A stretch of DNA of 64,000 nt from Fistulifera solaris (GCA_030295235.1 AP026126.1:806001-870000); one strand, 5' to 3'; positions 1 through 11,040 are shown, numbered from the stretch's first letter. Program-made: numbers and translations. Notes: generated by a model from the letters alone, not told the origin.

Positions 1-2
1 AC

Positions 3-359
3 AGCGCTGTCATCCTTTTCAACCTAGGACTAAGTCTTCACGGAGAAACGTTGATGGGAAGTGAATCCTCCTTGAGAAGGGTCACCCATATCTACCGCAT
101 GAGTTTACAGATCCTTGAGAACGTCTCTCCAATGTGTCCGTCCGCTATCGTTGTCGCAATTGCTGCTTTAAACAACAAGGCCGCGATACACTTCGAGCTC
201 TGTCAGTATAATGAGTCAAAAAGGTGCTGGGCTGAGCTCTCGCAACTCTTTGAATCTGCTCAAACAGTGATGCATGCTACTTTGGACGCCAAGGCAATGG
301 AACGTATATTCATGAACTTTCACATGGCCAATTTCCCATCAGCCGCGGGGGCAGCATGA
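3..359 (+). CDS. TPR-like protein, C-terminal end (partial)
   Basis: The reading frame is open to the left edge of the window and ends at 359, giving 118 residues of a longer protein. Its first residues (SAVILFNLGLSLH) and the later stretch around ALNNKAAIHFELCQYNESKRCW have the helix-turn-helix spacing of tetratricopeptide-like repeats, with N-L-G and N-N-K-A at the helix positions. Diatom genomes hold many such proteins of unknown role. The end is followed by about 200 bp of AT-rich DNA before the converging gene that ends at 568. Seen: frame and repeat-like pattern. Inferred: family. The upstream part, including the start, lies outside the window. Confidence 0.6.
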   Translation, partial: SAVILFNLGLSLHGETLMGSESSLRRVTHIYRMSLQILENVSPMCPSAIVVAIAALNNKAAIHFELCQYNESKRCWAELSQLFESAQTVMHATLDAKAMERIFMNFHMANFPSAAGAA

Positions 360-567
360 TTTAGGACTCGCAATTTTGATTTATTTCGCGATTTTGTTAT
401 ATCTAAGATTACTTTAAATTGTATATAGACGGCAAGGTGCACATTAGCGTTAGGGTGTTGTCAAAAGTAGTTATAGAATAGTTTTTCGTAGGCGATGCTC
501 ATCAAATACCGAAGCATATATCAAGCGGCGACTTGGACGAGCACTTAGCCACACTAAGTATCTCTAT

Positions 568-1781
568 TTACATAGACATCGCGATAGCGTTTCGCTCGTA
601 TCGAACTTGATTCGCAATAATTGCAATGACGACGTGTAATGCTAGGTCCGAGTTTTTGGCAAGATGCATTTTCATTTGCTGCGTATGAAAGCTGTGTTCC
701 CATTTCCAGTAGGCGACTAGTGGTTCTTCCTTGTTACTCGACACCTCATCGATCAAAGTTCCTTTCCTTTCATCAACGATTGCGGCTGCCTTCGAGTCGT
801 CATCCATTACAGTGCTTTGAGCATTTACACCTCCCGGCTGCATCAGGCGTCCTTGGGCCATAATTAACGGAGAGACACTAGCTTCGTCTTCTATGGTTTT
901 CTTAGAATTGCTTTTTAAGTGTTCAGCGATATCTTGTTGATCCAAGGACAAAACCTGCTCTTTTGAAACTCGGCTGGTTTGGTGATTTCCAATGAGTCTG
1001 GTGTAAATTTCTTCACAAAGTATCAAATGATTGTCTAGGTCTAAAACTCCTTCCATAGGTTGTCGTGAAGTAACCGTACTGTGCAAGACTTTTCTTGACT
1101 TTTCGCGGAAGCTTTGAGAGTGTTTCTGTAGCCAATGTTGAACGTTACTGGTTGCATCTAAAACACTTTTCGAAGACGCGCTTATCGAAAATTTCGATGA
1201 AAGTTTGTCGACAGTATTCTCACGCTGAGATGAGCACTTTGTAGCATTGCTGTCGTGACTTAATACATTATTTAAGGTAGCGGTCTCCGTTGCAGAGCCT
1301 TGATCATTGCGATGTCGGTCACGTTCCTGATCAATTTCATCAACGTGGAAGGTACTAGTCACTCTATCCGTCCCGTTCAAAGACTCTCCAGGATGATCTA
1401 ACGCCTTACCTTCGTGGTCACTTACTTGCATGGACTTTTCTTTCATCATTTCCTTCGGAGGTGGACCAAAAAGGCCGCAACGGCAAGATGACGCGACCAG
1501 CTTACTGTGACACACAATCGCTTGTAAAGTTGAATGGGACGATCCATATACAAATCAGTATTGGCTAACTGCTGCTCTGCCTTCTCGGACTCTTCTGTAT
1601 CCGGTTCCTGGTTTGCAAAGCTTTGAGAACCGAATCTGTAAACAATCCAGTATCTTCTCGCGAGGTCCGAATGCACACGCAGCTTGTAACTGCCCATTTC
1701 TTTTCCCAAAACATCAAAGCTGCAAACCGTCCCGGGGACTTGCCGAGTTGTGTAAAGTAGATTATTGTTTGAATCGGTCAC
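568..1781 (-). CDS. Unknown protein, two exons
   Basis: I do not recognise this protein. The first exon (1781-1506) encodes 92 residues with a compact, hydrophobic and aromatic-rich N-terminal part (YWIVYRF near residue 45). The second (1452-568) encodes 294 polar, Ser/Asp/Glu-rich residues with little predicted order. I join them through a 53-nt phase-0 intron (1505-1453) with donor GTAAGC and an acceptor after a pyrimidine-rich tract. This is short but close to the 54-nt intron seen in the SbcD-SbcC gene. The alternative is a single-base error at the junction, as in many neighbouring genes. Predicted length is 386 residues. The start at 1781 is the first ATG of the exon. There are no membrane segments or catalytic motifs that I can see. 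Confidence 0.5.
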
Positions 1782-2449
1782 ATCGAAATCACGTTGATTG
1801 GAAACCCTTTTTTATAATGAAGAAGAGGCCAAAGTGGTCGGTGGGCGGGGCGCCGTCGATTGTATTTAGTGAGCTTTCTATTTTCCCATCTGCCTTTTCC
1901 CAATCAGTTTCCTCCAGCAAAGACGAAGCACCTCCCATTTTCGCAATCACCGGGCCTCCGATTCATTCGACATTGCTGACACTTCGACTTTATTCATTCG
2001 CACCTCCGGGCTATCCCTTGTGCTTGTGGGGCAACGGTGATCGATGATGGTGAATGGTGATCATTATTTTTTCCCCTTATTTTTTCTTCTCAACGTCTTG
2101 CTTCAGCCGTCTATAAAAACTCTGCGAAACATCGAACTACAGTAAAATAATTTAGCTTAACAAATTGCTATGCCGGCGCGCAACGGCCTGGACTGGAATG
2201 TCAACGGCTTGCGGAACAAGAAAGCACACGCTTTGTTACCTGGTACCAGTACCGGTATCGGTACCTGGTAACTTGTTGGTTTCAAACACGACGAAAATTG
2301 CCCCTCGTTTTCGCCCACCAATTCGTTCCTGTTTTTGCAACAAATTGCGATCGTTGCAAAACATCTGATTTGCTGCACGCACACACAGGTAAATCGCTCC
2401 TCTCTTGCTAAGCTTGCTATTCTCTCGCTTCACTTTATTACATTGAGAA
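1782..2449. other. Intergenic region with 38-bp palindrome
   Basis: This 668-bp region separates the divergent unknown gene and the MATE transporter. It holds the near-perfect palindrome at 2238-2275 (entered separately) and no convincing reading frame. The short frames here are overlaps of low coding quality. Confidence 0.6.
2238..2275. repeat. 38-bp palindrome built on TACCTGGTA / GGTACC
   Basis: The segment begins GTTACCTGGTACC and ends GGTACCTGGTAAC, and it reads almost the same on both strands. It lies about 175 bp before the MATE start codon. The same words recur at 13655-13678, 51704-51730 and 59196-59216. Its position suggests a promoter element, but that is inference. Confidence 0.7.
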
Positions 2450-4827
2450 ATGTCCGAAACCGAACTGCCGGATGGCTTCGACGGATACGTGGAAATTTCG
2501 GTGGACCCCGGGGCATCCGTTCTCATTAGCACAATAGTGATATGCGCTTTGATGCTGGGGGTTCTTCCATTCTTAATAGAAGGTCAACGCAGAATACAGA
2601 AGAGAAAGATTGCAGACGATTTGTTGCTATCAAATGAACGACATGAAGATGGGACGTCGACGCGAGAGAACAAAGTAAGTTGCTTCGCAAAACACGAGCC
2701 GGTTATTCAAAAAGTGGTCGAAATCTTCTCACGATATACTCTATTGCTTGAATAGAAACAAACAGATAAGCCCGAGGATGACGACAGTGACGACGAATCC
2801 AGCGACTCGGATGAATCCGGTGCGGCCGAACACATGGTTCACGTTATTCTGGATGCGCATCCTCGATCCGGTGTCAACAAAACTCGTGTACAGAAAGGAG
2901 TGAATAAAGTCGAGCTAGGAGAGTTTAGCGCAGGATCTTATACGCCAAGAACGAAGCACAAGAGTCCGGAAGGTATCGAAGTGGAACTCACTGACGATGG
3001 TAGTGTCAGCCACCAATCGGCTCTGCTTCAGCTAGATGACGACGCATTGTCGAACGATGAACGTGATGGTGAAGAAAGAGCGGAAAATGAATTTGCTGAA
3101 AACAGTACCCCCTTTTGGAAACCGGCAGCGTGGGGTGGAATTTTTGATTCGCTACTGGAAGTTGCCGAATACGATTACGAGATGAAACGAATTCTGAGGC
3201 TGGCTTGGCCATTTGTGGGTCAATCCCTTATAGAGGGCCTATCGGAAGCTGTTAATGTAGCTCTTGTTGGTCGCTTTGTCAACACGAGAGCAATGGCAGC
3301 CTATGTCGGTGTTGATATGTTGATTGGACTATCGGCTAGTTTCTTATCGGGCTTCAAGGATTCGTTGCAAGTCTTGCTAAGTCAAGCAATCGGCGCTAGG
3401 AATAAGGTTTTGGCTGGTCAGTACATGCAGATCAATATGATCTTCTTCATCGTGCTGTTCTCTCCTATCGCTCTTTTCTGGGTAGTATATATGGAAAGCA
3501 TACTCAAATGGTTCGGTTATGACGAAGACATCGTAAAGCTTGGTGTTGATTTTTCGCGGATATATATTTTCGTTCAAGTGATGGACACGGTTTCGGATCA
3601 GATTCACGCACTCTTGGATGTGATTGATCGAGAAAACTATAGCACCGTTTTTGGCATGGGAGAGGACGCTTTAAAGACGTTCGGTATTCTGATGGTTGGC
3701 TTGGGCAACAACCCCACACTTGATAAGATTGGTCTTGTGCAGCTTCTTGTTGGTGCCCTGGGTATGTTTATAAACGTTATGTATGTCATGTACAAAGGCT
3801 GGTTTGACTCGTTTCTCGGTGGTATGGTCGGAACTTTCGCAATGCTTGTAAGTACCAATGTTCTTTATCATAAAATTGAAATTATCCGATTCTGACAAGC
3901 CCTGCCTTCGACAGAACTTCAAGGCTGTCAGACTTTCGTTTAAGACGTCCGTATCCCTATGTGTGGGCAACGTAATTGCTTATGGGGAATGGGAGATGTT
4001 AACGCTGCTTACAAGGTATGGTTTCGGTAAAAACTGTGTTGCGGCTTGTACTTTTCTGACGTGAATCCTTCACTTTTAGATCGTTGGGTCAGGCTGAAAT
4101 TACTGCATGGGCATTACTTGGAACGCTGTGGGATATTGTAAGCACGAGAAAGGTGAATTCGGTGTTGCTGTCGCTCACAACTAACAATTGCGCTTTCTGA
4201 CAGGTTGAAATGGTGTCGGAGGCCGTTGCCGACGTTTCTGAGGTTCGTGTGGGCAAATTAATGGGAGCTGGTCGACCGGAGAAAGCCAAACTTTCTGCCT
4301 ACAAAACAATTTATCTCGCCGTTTTCGTCGCGACTTCTTTCACATCCATACTTTTCATTCTCGGCGATAATATCCCTTACTTCATGACCACTGATTCAAC
4401 GTTACAGAAGATGATGATTGAGTTAATACCTTTGTTCGGGATTGGTAACATAGCATTGGCGTTGGGAACGCAAGCTTGGACTATTGTGGGTTCCCAAGGT
4501 AGATATCGCCTTTCAACAGCTGTCGGTGCGGCTGGAAGCTGGCTCGTTACTATCCCACTTGCTGTGATACTGACTGTTATCCTAAAGATCGATCTCCAAG
4601 GACAGACAGCTGCTGTTGTTATTGGGTATATGGCGAGTGGCACAGTGAACTCGTATATTCTCTTCACTTCCGACTGGGAGAAATTATCCCGTCAAGTAAG
4701 GGAGGACCAAGAGGGAATCAGTTCCAGCGACTCTAGCAGCAGTGGGAGCAACAGCAGTGCGAGTAGTAGTAGCAGCAGCAGCAGCAGTAGTAGCAGTGGG
4801 AGCAGTAGTAGCGATGTTGACAGATGA
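2450..4827 (+). CDS. MATE family multidrug/toxin extrusion transporter
   Basis: Predicted 699-residue membrane protein of the MATE family, cation-coupled antiporters exporting organic compounds. Five exons fit without any frame repair: 2450-2674, 2756-3847, 3915-4015, 4080-4137 and 4204-4827. Introns are 81, 67, 64 and 66 nt with GT-AG ends. An extra hydrophobic segment near residues 22-42 and an acidic, disordered linker (DDDSDDESSDSDE) precede the MATE core, which starts near residue 226 (LRLAWPFVGQSLIEGLSEAVNVALVGR). Typical MATE signatures follow, including SEAVADVSEVRVGKLMGAG. The C terminus is a run of Ser with Gly/Asn, encoded by an AGC/AGT microsatellite. Family assignment is firm; substrate is unknown. 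The N-terminal hydrophobic segment is not part of the usual 12-helix core. Confidence 0.9.
4728..4812 (+). repeat. AGC/AGT trinucleotide repeat coding poly-Ser
   Basis: Imperfect (AGY)n repeat inside the last MATE exon, translating to a Ser tract with scattered Gly, Asn and Ala. Such tracts are length-variable. Confidence 0.85.
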
Positions 4828-5196
4828 TATGTATAAATTGGTATTAAAAGGTTAGGGTTCTATTTGCGGAGGATAGCGTTTAATGTTGACAGCGTATAGC
4901 GTATATGAGCAGAACCGGATTCGATTAGATGTGAAGTTGTACGGAGCGTTTATGTATTTGCAATATGTACACCTGTGAAAAATCACGGTACAAGAAGTCA
5001 GGGCTCATGATCAGGATCTTGATTTCATCAGCAAATTAATGTTCAGCGTTGTTTTGGAGTGCGTTATATGCATAATATGATTAGGATAGCGTAGAGAAAT
5101 GGTTGTATGCCGATCGAAGTCTGGGATCAAAGAGCAGGGATTATGTTCAGAGTGCTGCTTGTGGTAAAATAAACGGAGCGCGAAACTGGCTCATAT
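4828..5196. other. Intergenic region, nothing recognised
   Basis: AT-rich 369 bp between the ends of the MATE gene and the convergent small gene. No repeat, RNA gene or reading frame that I can support. Confidence 0.5.
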
Positions 5197-5496
5197 TTAG
5201 ATTGACCCAATAAAGAAGCCCCAAGCTTTTTCTTCATTGTCAGGGGCGGCTGACAAGAGTTGTGAGTGTTTGACTTCACTTTGTTCGTATGTGCATGAAG
5301 AGGCTAGCGAACACAAGTCCGTCTTGTAGGATTTTCGCGTGACTGCGCTGCCCCAACCGTTGCTCAAACTCTCGCCGCTGGCGGTTGGCGAGAAGCTGGA
5401 ACGAAAGCCGACGCACGTAGGTCGATGTTCGGTTATGGTGCACAGGTCCATGCAACTAGCGAGAATTTCAACTCCGGTCTGTCGATCATAGATCAT
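5197..5496 (-). CDS. Short KSYKTDL-motif protein, copy 1
   Basis: 99-residue protein of unknown function. It is supported by clear similarity to the 101-residue product at 10735-11040 on the same strand. Both share ILAS..-MxLxTIxE near the N terminus, then a WG-x(3-4)-RKSYKTDL-x-x-LA core near residues 47-64, and both end in an acidic-aromatic E-x(1-2)-WGFF tail. Composition is Ser-rich and hydrophilic with no signal peptide or membrane segment. Conservation of three separate blocks while the rest varies argues for real, selected genes. No enzyme motif is visible. The WGFF C terminus and the basic KSYKTD core look like short interaction motifs, which is inference. Confidence 0.65.
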   Translation of the reverse strand: MIYDRQTGVEILASCMDLCTITEHRPTCVGFRSSFSPTASGESLSNGWGSAVTRKSYKTDLCSLASSCTYEQSEVKHSQLLSAAPDNEEKAWGFFIGSI

Positions 5497-6464
5497 CGTG
5501 CTTGCTTTGCGTTAGTTCTGTTAAGGAACAAGAATTTTATGGAATAAATGGGAAGAGGATGGAGGAAAGATGAAACGCGTCGAAAGTTTTTGATTGTCAA
5601 ACGTCAACTCGCCATCGGCCACGTTGTTGACACTTTTGGCACGAAAGAACACCGAAAAAGTCATAATTTAAAACACAGAGGAGGTCTCCTCGATGTCCGA
5701 TGACTTGTATCATGTTGGGCAAGAAATCGGAAATCGAAAATCAGAGTCTGACTTCAAAAATCGAACTTCAAATTTATGACTGCAAGTCATCCTTCTTCAA
5801 CTTCAACCTTCAACGACACAACGTTTACAATGTGAAAAGTTAATGCAGCCATTTTTACCAGGTATGTATTTTTTGTTAGGCCGATTAAGCCATTGACAGT
5901 GTGCCAGTGTGACACGCCACCACACTCGGCACTCGACACCAGTGGCCGTGTCCCGCGTCCATCCGCATCACAGCGTTATTCGTTATCCCTAACCTTCCAT
6001 ATTCTTTCGTCGTTCGTCGTTCGTCGTCCGCGTTCGCGTCACGACATCACACTCCGCGAAAAGTGACGTGGACATGCTAAACTTTTGGCCATTTCTACAC
6101 GTTATCCAATACTCATAGTTGGAGTAGAGAATGCTCGACGAAGATGCGCTTTGGACCATCTGCTTGCCATCAGCTAAAAAAACTTGCGCGAGAAAAATAG
6201 TTAACGATTCCGCGATTAGTCCGCCGACGGCCAACAAAAAATTAGAGAACCAGCCTTTTTCGATCTTTTGCGTGGACCATTCTCCGCACCTCAATGCATT
6301 CCGAAAATATAGATCGGCCATCGGATGAGAAGTGTTGGTCGTTCGAAAAGGACAAGACACTTTATGCATGAAACTTCCGAGACAGCTAACTTGGCGTAGA
6401 GCGTGGAGGTGCATGGAGAATTAATCGAGAGCAAGGTAGCACAGCTGGCATTAGACATTTCAAG
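5497..6464. other. Intergenic region, 968 bp
   Basis: Contains one TACCAGGTA word (5856-5864) and a short CGTCGTT-type microsatellite near 6005-6030. Overlapping short frames on both strands at 5989-6554 lack protein-like composition. Part of it is probably 5' leader of the TPR gene at 6465. Confidence 0.5.
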
Positions 6465-7463
6465 ATGGTCTTCAAATTGGAAAAGGACTTGAGAAGTTCG
6501 AAAAGTAGTTCCAGCGTCGACAAAGTAGCGAATGATCCGAAATATGCAGCACAATCAAATGTTGTCCCTTCTGCTACCTCTGAAATGGCTAAACTTCCTA
6601 GCTTACAATCTCAACTAGACGAAAGTCGGCAAACAACAGATGGGGATGTTGTTGTCCAGAAACCGTTCTTCATCATGGATTGGCTCGAACAAGTCGATCA
6701 AGCGGATCTAGAACGAGCTCAGCGGATGCTCAAGACGCCACAAAAAAAGAGCCGCTCCAATTCTCAAAACTTTCTGTCCGATTTTGTTGCCCCCACGAGT
6801 CTTTTTGCGTCTGAGTCATCGCAGTCGTCCCGTGGATCGAATGAACAAGGATTATCGCCCACTTCTTTTTTTCGCAGAAGAAGTATATCCATGGGGGTTG
6901 GATGGAATGCCAAAGGCCTGGCAAAGGCCAAGAACGGATTGTGGGAAGACGCGCTTGCTTGCTGGGAAAACGCTCTAGCCATCCGTGTCCAGGTCCTGGG
7001 CGAAGACCACATTGATGTTGCCAATACCTACAACAATATGGGGATTGCGTATGGCAAGCTAGATCAACCTTCACAAGCCATCTCCGCACTGCAAAAGGCT
7101 TTAGAAATACGCATCAAAGAGCATGGCGAGAAGCATTCTGAGGTAGCTGCAACTTTGCACAATATCGGGAATATTCTCCAACAGAGCGGCGATCTTGAAG
7201 CAGCCATTGGGTATTTCACTCGTGCAAAAGATGTGCAAGAAAGCATTTTTACGCATCAACACGTCCAGGTAGCTCGTGCCTGTGTCGCGATGGGCCATGC
7301 CTTTTTCCAGGGAAAGCATTACGAAAAGTCTCACGAGGCCTTTTGTGAAGCCTTGGTGATTTTTGAGCGTTTGAGAGACGGAGAAGACTTGGCTGTGGAG
7401 ATTGAAGCAACACGTAACGAGATACAAGACATTGAAGAGATGATGTATCCCTCAGCAAACTGA
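6465..7463 (+). CDS. TPR (kinesin light chain-like) repeat protein
   Basis: 332-residue single-exon protein. Residues 1-145 are Ser-rich and probably disordered. Residues ~150-320 form about four tetratricopeptide repeats of the 42-residue kinesin-light-chain type, visible as A-x-x-x-Y/W-x-x-A-L-x-I-R-x-x-x-x-G-x-x-H units (ENALAIRVQVLGEDHIDVA, QKALEIRIKEHGEKHSEVA). Such repeats bind partner proteins; no catalytic domain is present. The ATG at 6465 starts MVFKLEKDLRSS. The frame is unbroken. It may be related to the partial gene at the left edge. The partner cannot be told from sequence. Confidence 0.85.
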   Translation: MVFKLEKDLRSSKSSSSVDKVANDPKYAAQSNVVPSATSEMAKLPSLQSQLDESRQTTDGDVVVQKPFFIMDWLEQVDQADLERAQRMLKTPQKKSRSNSQNFLSDFVAPTSLFASESSQSSRGSNEQGLSPTSFFRRRSISMGVGWNAKGLAKAKNGLWEDALACWENALAIRVQVLGEDHIDVANTYNNMGIAYGKLDQPSQAISALQKALEIRIKEHGEKHSEVAATLHNIGNILQQSGDLEAAIGYFTRAKDVQESIFTHQHVQVARACVAMGHAFFQGKHYEKSHEAFCEALVIFERLRDGEDLAVEIEATRNEIQDIEEMMYPSAN

Positions 7464-7653
7464 GAGATGCGCCGGGAAGATAGAAGAATTTTTACACATT
7501 TTACACAGATACATACAGGAAACGGGACATTGCGGCAGCGGACCATCGTTAGATTATACTCGTAAAAAATAGAAATTGTCAAGTCAAAGATTGAACCGGG
7601 AGTACGAAGCCGTAGAGACTAGACACAGTTCAATTTTTTTGGGTATAATTCTC

Positions 7654-7673
7654 CACGACTGCATTCAGTCATG
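7654..7673 (-). repeat. CATGACTG/CAGTCGTG hairpin element a
   Basis: 8-bp arms CACGACTG and CAGTCATG separated by 4 bases; read on the minus strand it is CATGACTG-loop-CAGTCGTG. One of eight intergenic copies in this window. Confidence 0.7.
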
Positions 7674-7838
7674 AATCATCTACTATTTTCCGATTTTGAC
7701 TGCTACCTAAAATCTGTTCTTTATGCTAACCTGATAAGTTACATGTGTCGTCAATCTGATGTTACTACCATCAGTATTATTTTTATGCACGCCTCAATTC
7801 ATGATATTTGAAAATCGTTGCAGTTGGTTGACTATTCC

Positions 7839-7895
7839 ATTTGACTATAACCTAAAGTGTAGGCGACCTTTCGTCACGACTGGATTTCAGTCATG
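7839..7895 (-). repeat. CATGACTG/CAGTCGTG hairpin element b with downstream box
   Basis: Hairpin at 7875-7895 (5-base loop). On the minus strand it is followed after about 12 bases by CCTACACTTTAGGTTATAGT, the conserved box also seen after copies d, e, f and g. Confidence 0.7.
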
Positions 7896-8070
7896 AACAC
7901 CACCAATTTTCCATTCTCGCCTTGTTCTCGCGATCGCATTTTCGTCGCGATCTTTTTCTTCTCGCTCATGCATTTGCATGGATTAGTAAACAGTATAGCT
8001 ATTCATTCTAAATATCTTGCTGAAGAAACATTTTGGAGAGAGAAAAAAGCGACACACTGGGCCATGACTC

Positions 8071-10482
8071 ATGGAAGAATCGGGTAATCGCGTCCGTCTT
8101 GAGCTTCACGCCTCGAAGCTGAAGGGTTCTAAGTTTGGAAAATCTGCACCCTTTGCTGTAGTGATTCTTCTTTCGAGTGATCCTCGCGATGCGCCAGTAA
8201 TTTTGGGGCGAACAAAGGCGTAAGTATATAGTGCTGATTCAGCGTTAGAATCGTTCGTACTCTGAGTTGAATCTCTTTCTCTTTAGCGTACCGGGTACAC
8301 TCAACCCGCACTGGACTGAGGTTTTCCAGATCGATTACGAAATTGGGCAAGAGACCCGCGTTAACATTGGTGTTTATGATGAGCTGTCAAAGAAGGAAGG
8401 AGTGAACAAGCCAATGGGCTCAGCTGTCTTCGAAATAGGAGATGTACTCGGTGCGAGAGGTAATACGAAGGCCAAAAAGCTACGGCAAGGCGGAACGTTG
8501 TTCGCAAGGGTAACCGAGTACAAGGCGACAACGGACGACATAATCGCTATAAAGCTTCAAGGCAAGGGCCTTGCGAATACAGAGCGCGCCTGGGGTGTTT
8601 CGAATCCATTCTTTGAGATCTCAGCGAGAATTCAGATAGCAGGTAGTCTTGTTTGGCATCCGGTTTTCCGCTCCGAAATCGTACAATCCAACTTGAACCC
8701 GATTTGGCCGGAATATTTGGTTCCCTTAGAACGTCTCTTGGGTGATGCAAACAATATGAACAGCCCAATTTTAGTTAGTGTTTATCATCTTTCAAAAAGG
8801 GGGGATGTAAGCCCATGGGCTCGTTTGAAACAAGCGTAAAGGACATCCTGACCGAGGATCTCTCGAGTCCAAAACTGTTTACATTGATGAGAAAAAACAA
8901 ACCACGTGGGGAGATTTACGTTGTTGAGGCTATGTTAGGGGGGAAAGGACAGGTTAAACGATGCTGACGAGTGTGCTTCACTTGGTCAGCCAGACGGTGT
9001 CGTCGGTCAGTCTCATCGGATGCCGTCGGATGGTCTTCACAGCTCTTCCACTAGCCAAGTGCCAAGTCCGTATGCTGTCCACGGAAACTTTGCAAATGAT
9101 CAGATTCTGGATTCGAAATCAAGTCTTACATCGAATCTCACTGACGATGATAGCTGTGTGGAAATATCATTGGGAGACCTTCCCCGCCTATCGCTCCTCC
9201 AATGATGAAGCCTAGTTTTCTCGATTATATCTCAGGAAGCTGTGAATTAAAGCTATCCATTGCAATTGACTTTACTGGATCGAATGGTGATCCGAGACAA
9301 CCAGGTACTCTCCATTATGTTCACCCGAACGGACAACTCAATGATTATGAGAAAGCAATCACGGCTGTTGGATCGATTATAGCTAAGTACGATTCCACAA
9401 AGATGCATGCAGTCTTTGGTTTCGGAGCTAAATTTGAAGGTGAAGTTCGCCATTGCTTTCAAATCAGTAATTCCCTTTATTTGAATGGTGTTGCTGGAGT
9501 GATCGATGCCTATCGTTCTTTCTTTCGACGAGGAATTACCATGAGCGGTCCAACAGTGTTTGCAGAATGTATTGATTATGTCGCTGCATTAGCACGAACA
9601 GAGCTAGAAATCGCGGAACGTAGCAATTCACAAGCTTACCAAATTCTATTGATCTTGACGGATGGCGCTGTCACAGACATTCAGCAAACGCGCAAGTCTT
9701 TGGAAAATGCTAGAGACGCCCCGTTGTCCGTCGTGATAGTAGGGATTGGCGGTGCGGATTTTAGCGCCATGAAGTTTCTTGATGAATTTCAGGAAAGTGT
9801 TGCGGGTGGACGTGATATATGCACATTTGTTGAATTCTCGTGCTTTGTAGATAATCGTAGTGCTTTATCCAAAGCAACGTTGTGTCAAATTCCGAAACAA
9901 TTGGTGGATTACTTTTACGGGAAAGGAATATTGCCCTTCTTCTCGACAGAAGGCGGCTCTAATTATGCGGCATCAGATCCTGACGATTGTGATATCGACT
10001 TGAATCTGAGAATCGATACGTCAGGGAGAATGTCGTTTGTCAATTACCAAGGTGCAGTGTTTGACGACACCAAGTATGATACTGCGTCAAGTTTGGCGCG
10101 ACGCTCAAAAGGATATCCATCTTCATTGAGGCTTTCATCCAGTCAAAGCGCTCAAGGTCATGTGTCGGATGCGCCTTTACGATCTTCTACTTCAACGACG
10201 AATGCATTATTTTATGTGCAAGTTCCTGAGGGTGGCTATTCAGGAATGCAACTCCAGGTAGAGAATCCTGCGACTCGGCAAATTTTGCTAGTGACTGTAC
10301 CAGAGAACGTAGGGCCAGGTGATCGCTTTGGTATACCTTTGAATCTTTATCATGTTCAAGCGCCACATGATTTCAATCCTGGAATGCAGCTCTGCGTACA
10401 TCATCCTATAACTCGACAAATGCTTTTGGTGACAATACCCGGTGGAGTTCAACCGGGAGGGTGGTTCAGTATTCCTTTGTAA
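8071..10482 (+). CDS. Copine (two C2 domains + vWA) with C-terminal tandem repeats
   Basis: Copines are Ca2+-dependent, phospholipid-binding signalling proteins. Exon 1 is 8071-8219, then a 67-nt intron (8220-8286) and a long exon. Two C2 domains come first (NPHWTEVFQIDY; NPIWPEYLVPLE), then a Ser-rich linker, then the copine vWA domain (CELKLSIAIDFTGSNGDP, with the D-x-T/S-x-S-like MIDAS region). Two ~42-residue beta-type repeats end the protein (V-x-VP-x-G-x-x-x-GMQL...LLVTVP). Three single-base indels interrupt the frame, all at homopolymers: A5G6 at 8794-8804, G6 at 8938-8943 and C4 at 9182-9185. The protein stays copine-like through each break, so I treat this as one gene of about 781 residues. 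Pseudogenisation is the alternative. Confidence 0.8.
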
Positions 10483-10734
10483 AATTGATTCTTCCTGCGG
10501 CATCGAAATGTGTGCGGGCTATCTAGAGGTATGTTACGGCAGCTAAACTATTTTGCGAAACAAGCTACGAATACCGTATACCATGTATGTGAACAAGTAC
10601 TTTAACCTGTGTATGATGTTCAGATACGAGCCGCATCGTTTATTAGGCATATATACATAGCATAGCAGCTTTGAGGAGAGGCGAAATGGAAAATTGAGTG
10701 AATGTACATGAGTTTGTGTGGTCGTTTGCTGAAA

Positions 10735-11040
10735 TCAGTCTTCGTCCATGAAAAATCCCCATTCTTCGGTGTCATTCGGGGGCGCAGGCGCTGCGAAGCT
10801 GCTTGTCGTATTGGAGGGCGTGATACAAGCCAATGCAGACAAGTCGGTCTTGTAGGACTTTCTCGACTCAGGTGTGCCCCAGCTTTCGCTGAAATTTCGT
10901 CCGTGTCGCGAGGAGCTCATTGGAGAGTTGAATCCGTTGTACGATGGGGAGCCTTCGGAGATGGTGACGAGCATCATGGCTGAGGCCAAGATGTCAGTGC
11001 TCCTCTCCAATCGCATGTTGCTTCGTATTTGACAAGTCAT
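10735..11040 (-). CDS. Short KSYKTDL-motif protein, copy 2
   Basis: 101-residue paralogue of the protein at 5197-5496. It shares the ILASAMMLVTISE block, the WG-x(4)-SRKSYKTDLSALA core and the EEWGFF tail. Both copies are on the minus strand about 5.5 kb apart, with the TPR and copine genes between them. There is no known domain, signal peptide or membrane segment. The sequence downstream of the stop (towards 10483) is AT-rich. Function unknown; the similarity of the pair is the main evidence that either is a gene. Confidence 0.65.
   Translation of the reverse strand: MTCQIRSNMRLERSTDILASAMMLVTISEGSPSYNGFNSPMSSSRHGRNFSESWGTPESRKSYKTDLSALACITPSNTTSSFAAPAPPNDTEEWGFFMDED

Larger units (their letters stand above)
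7464..8070. other. Intergenic region with two hairpin elements
   Basis: 607 bp between the TPR gene and the copine. It holds two copies of the CACGACTG...CAGTCATG hairpin (7654-7673 and 7875-7895, entered separately) and no supported gene. Confidence 0.6.

Noticed and set aside
8961-9215. Two separate small genes inside the copine
   Set aside because: The frame with a Ser/Asp-rich linker and GDLP end connects the C2 and vWA parts once the homopolymer indels are allowed for; the other frame is a shadow.
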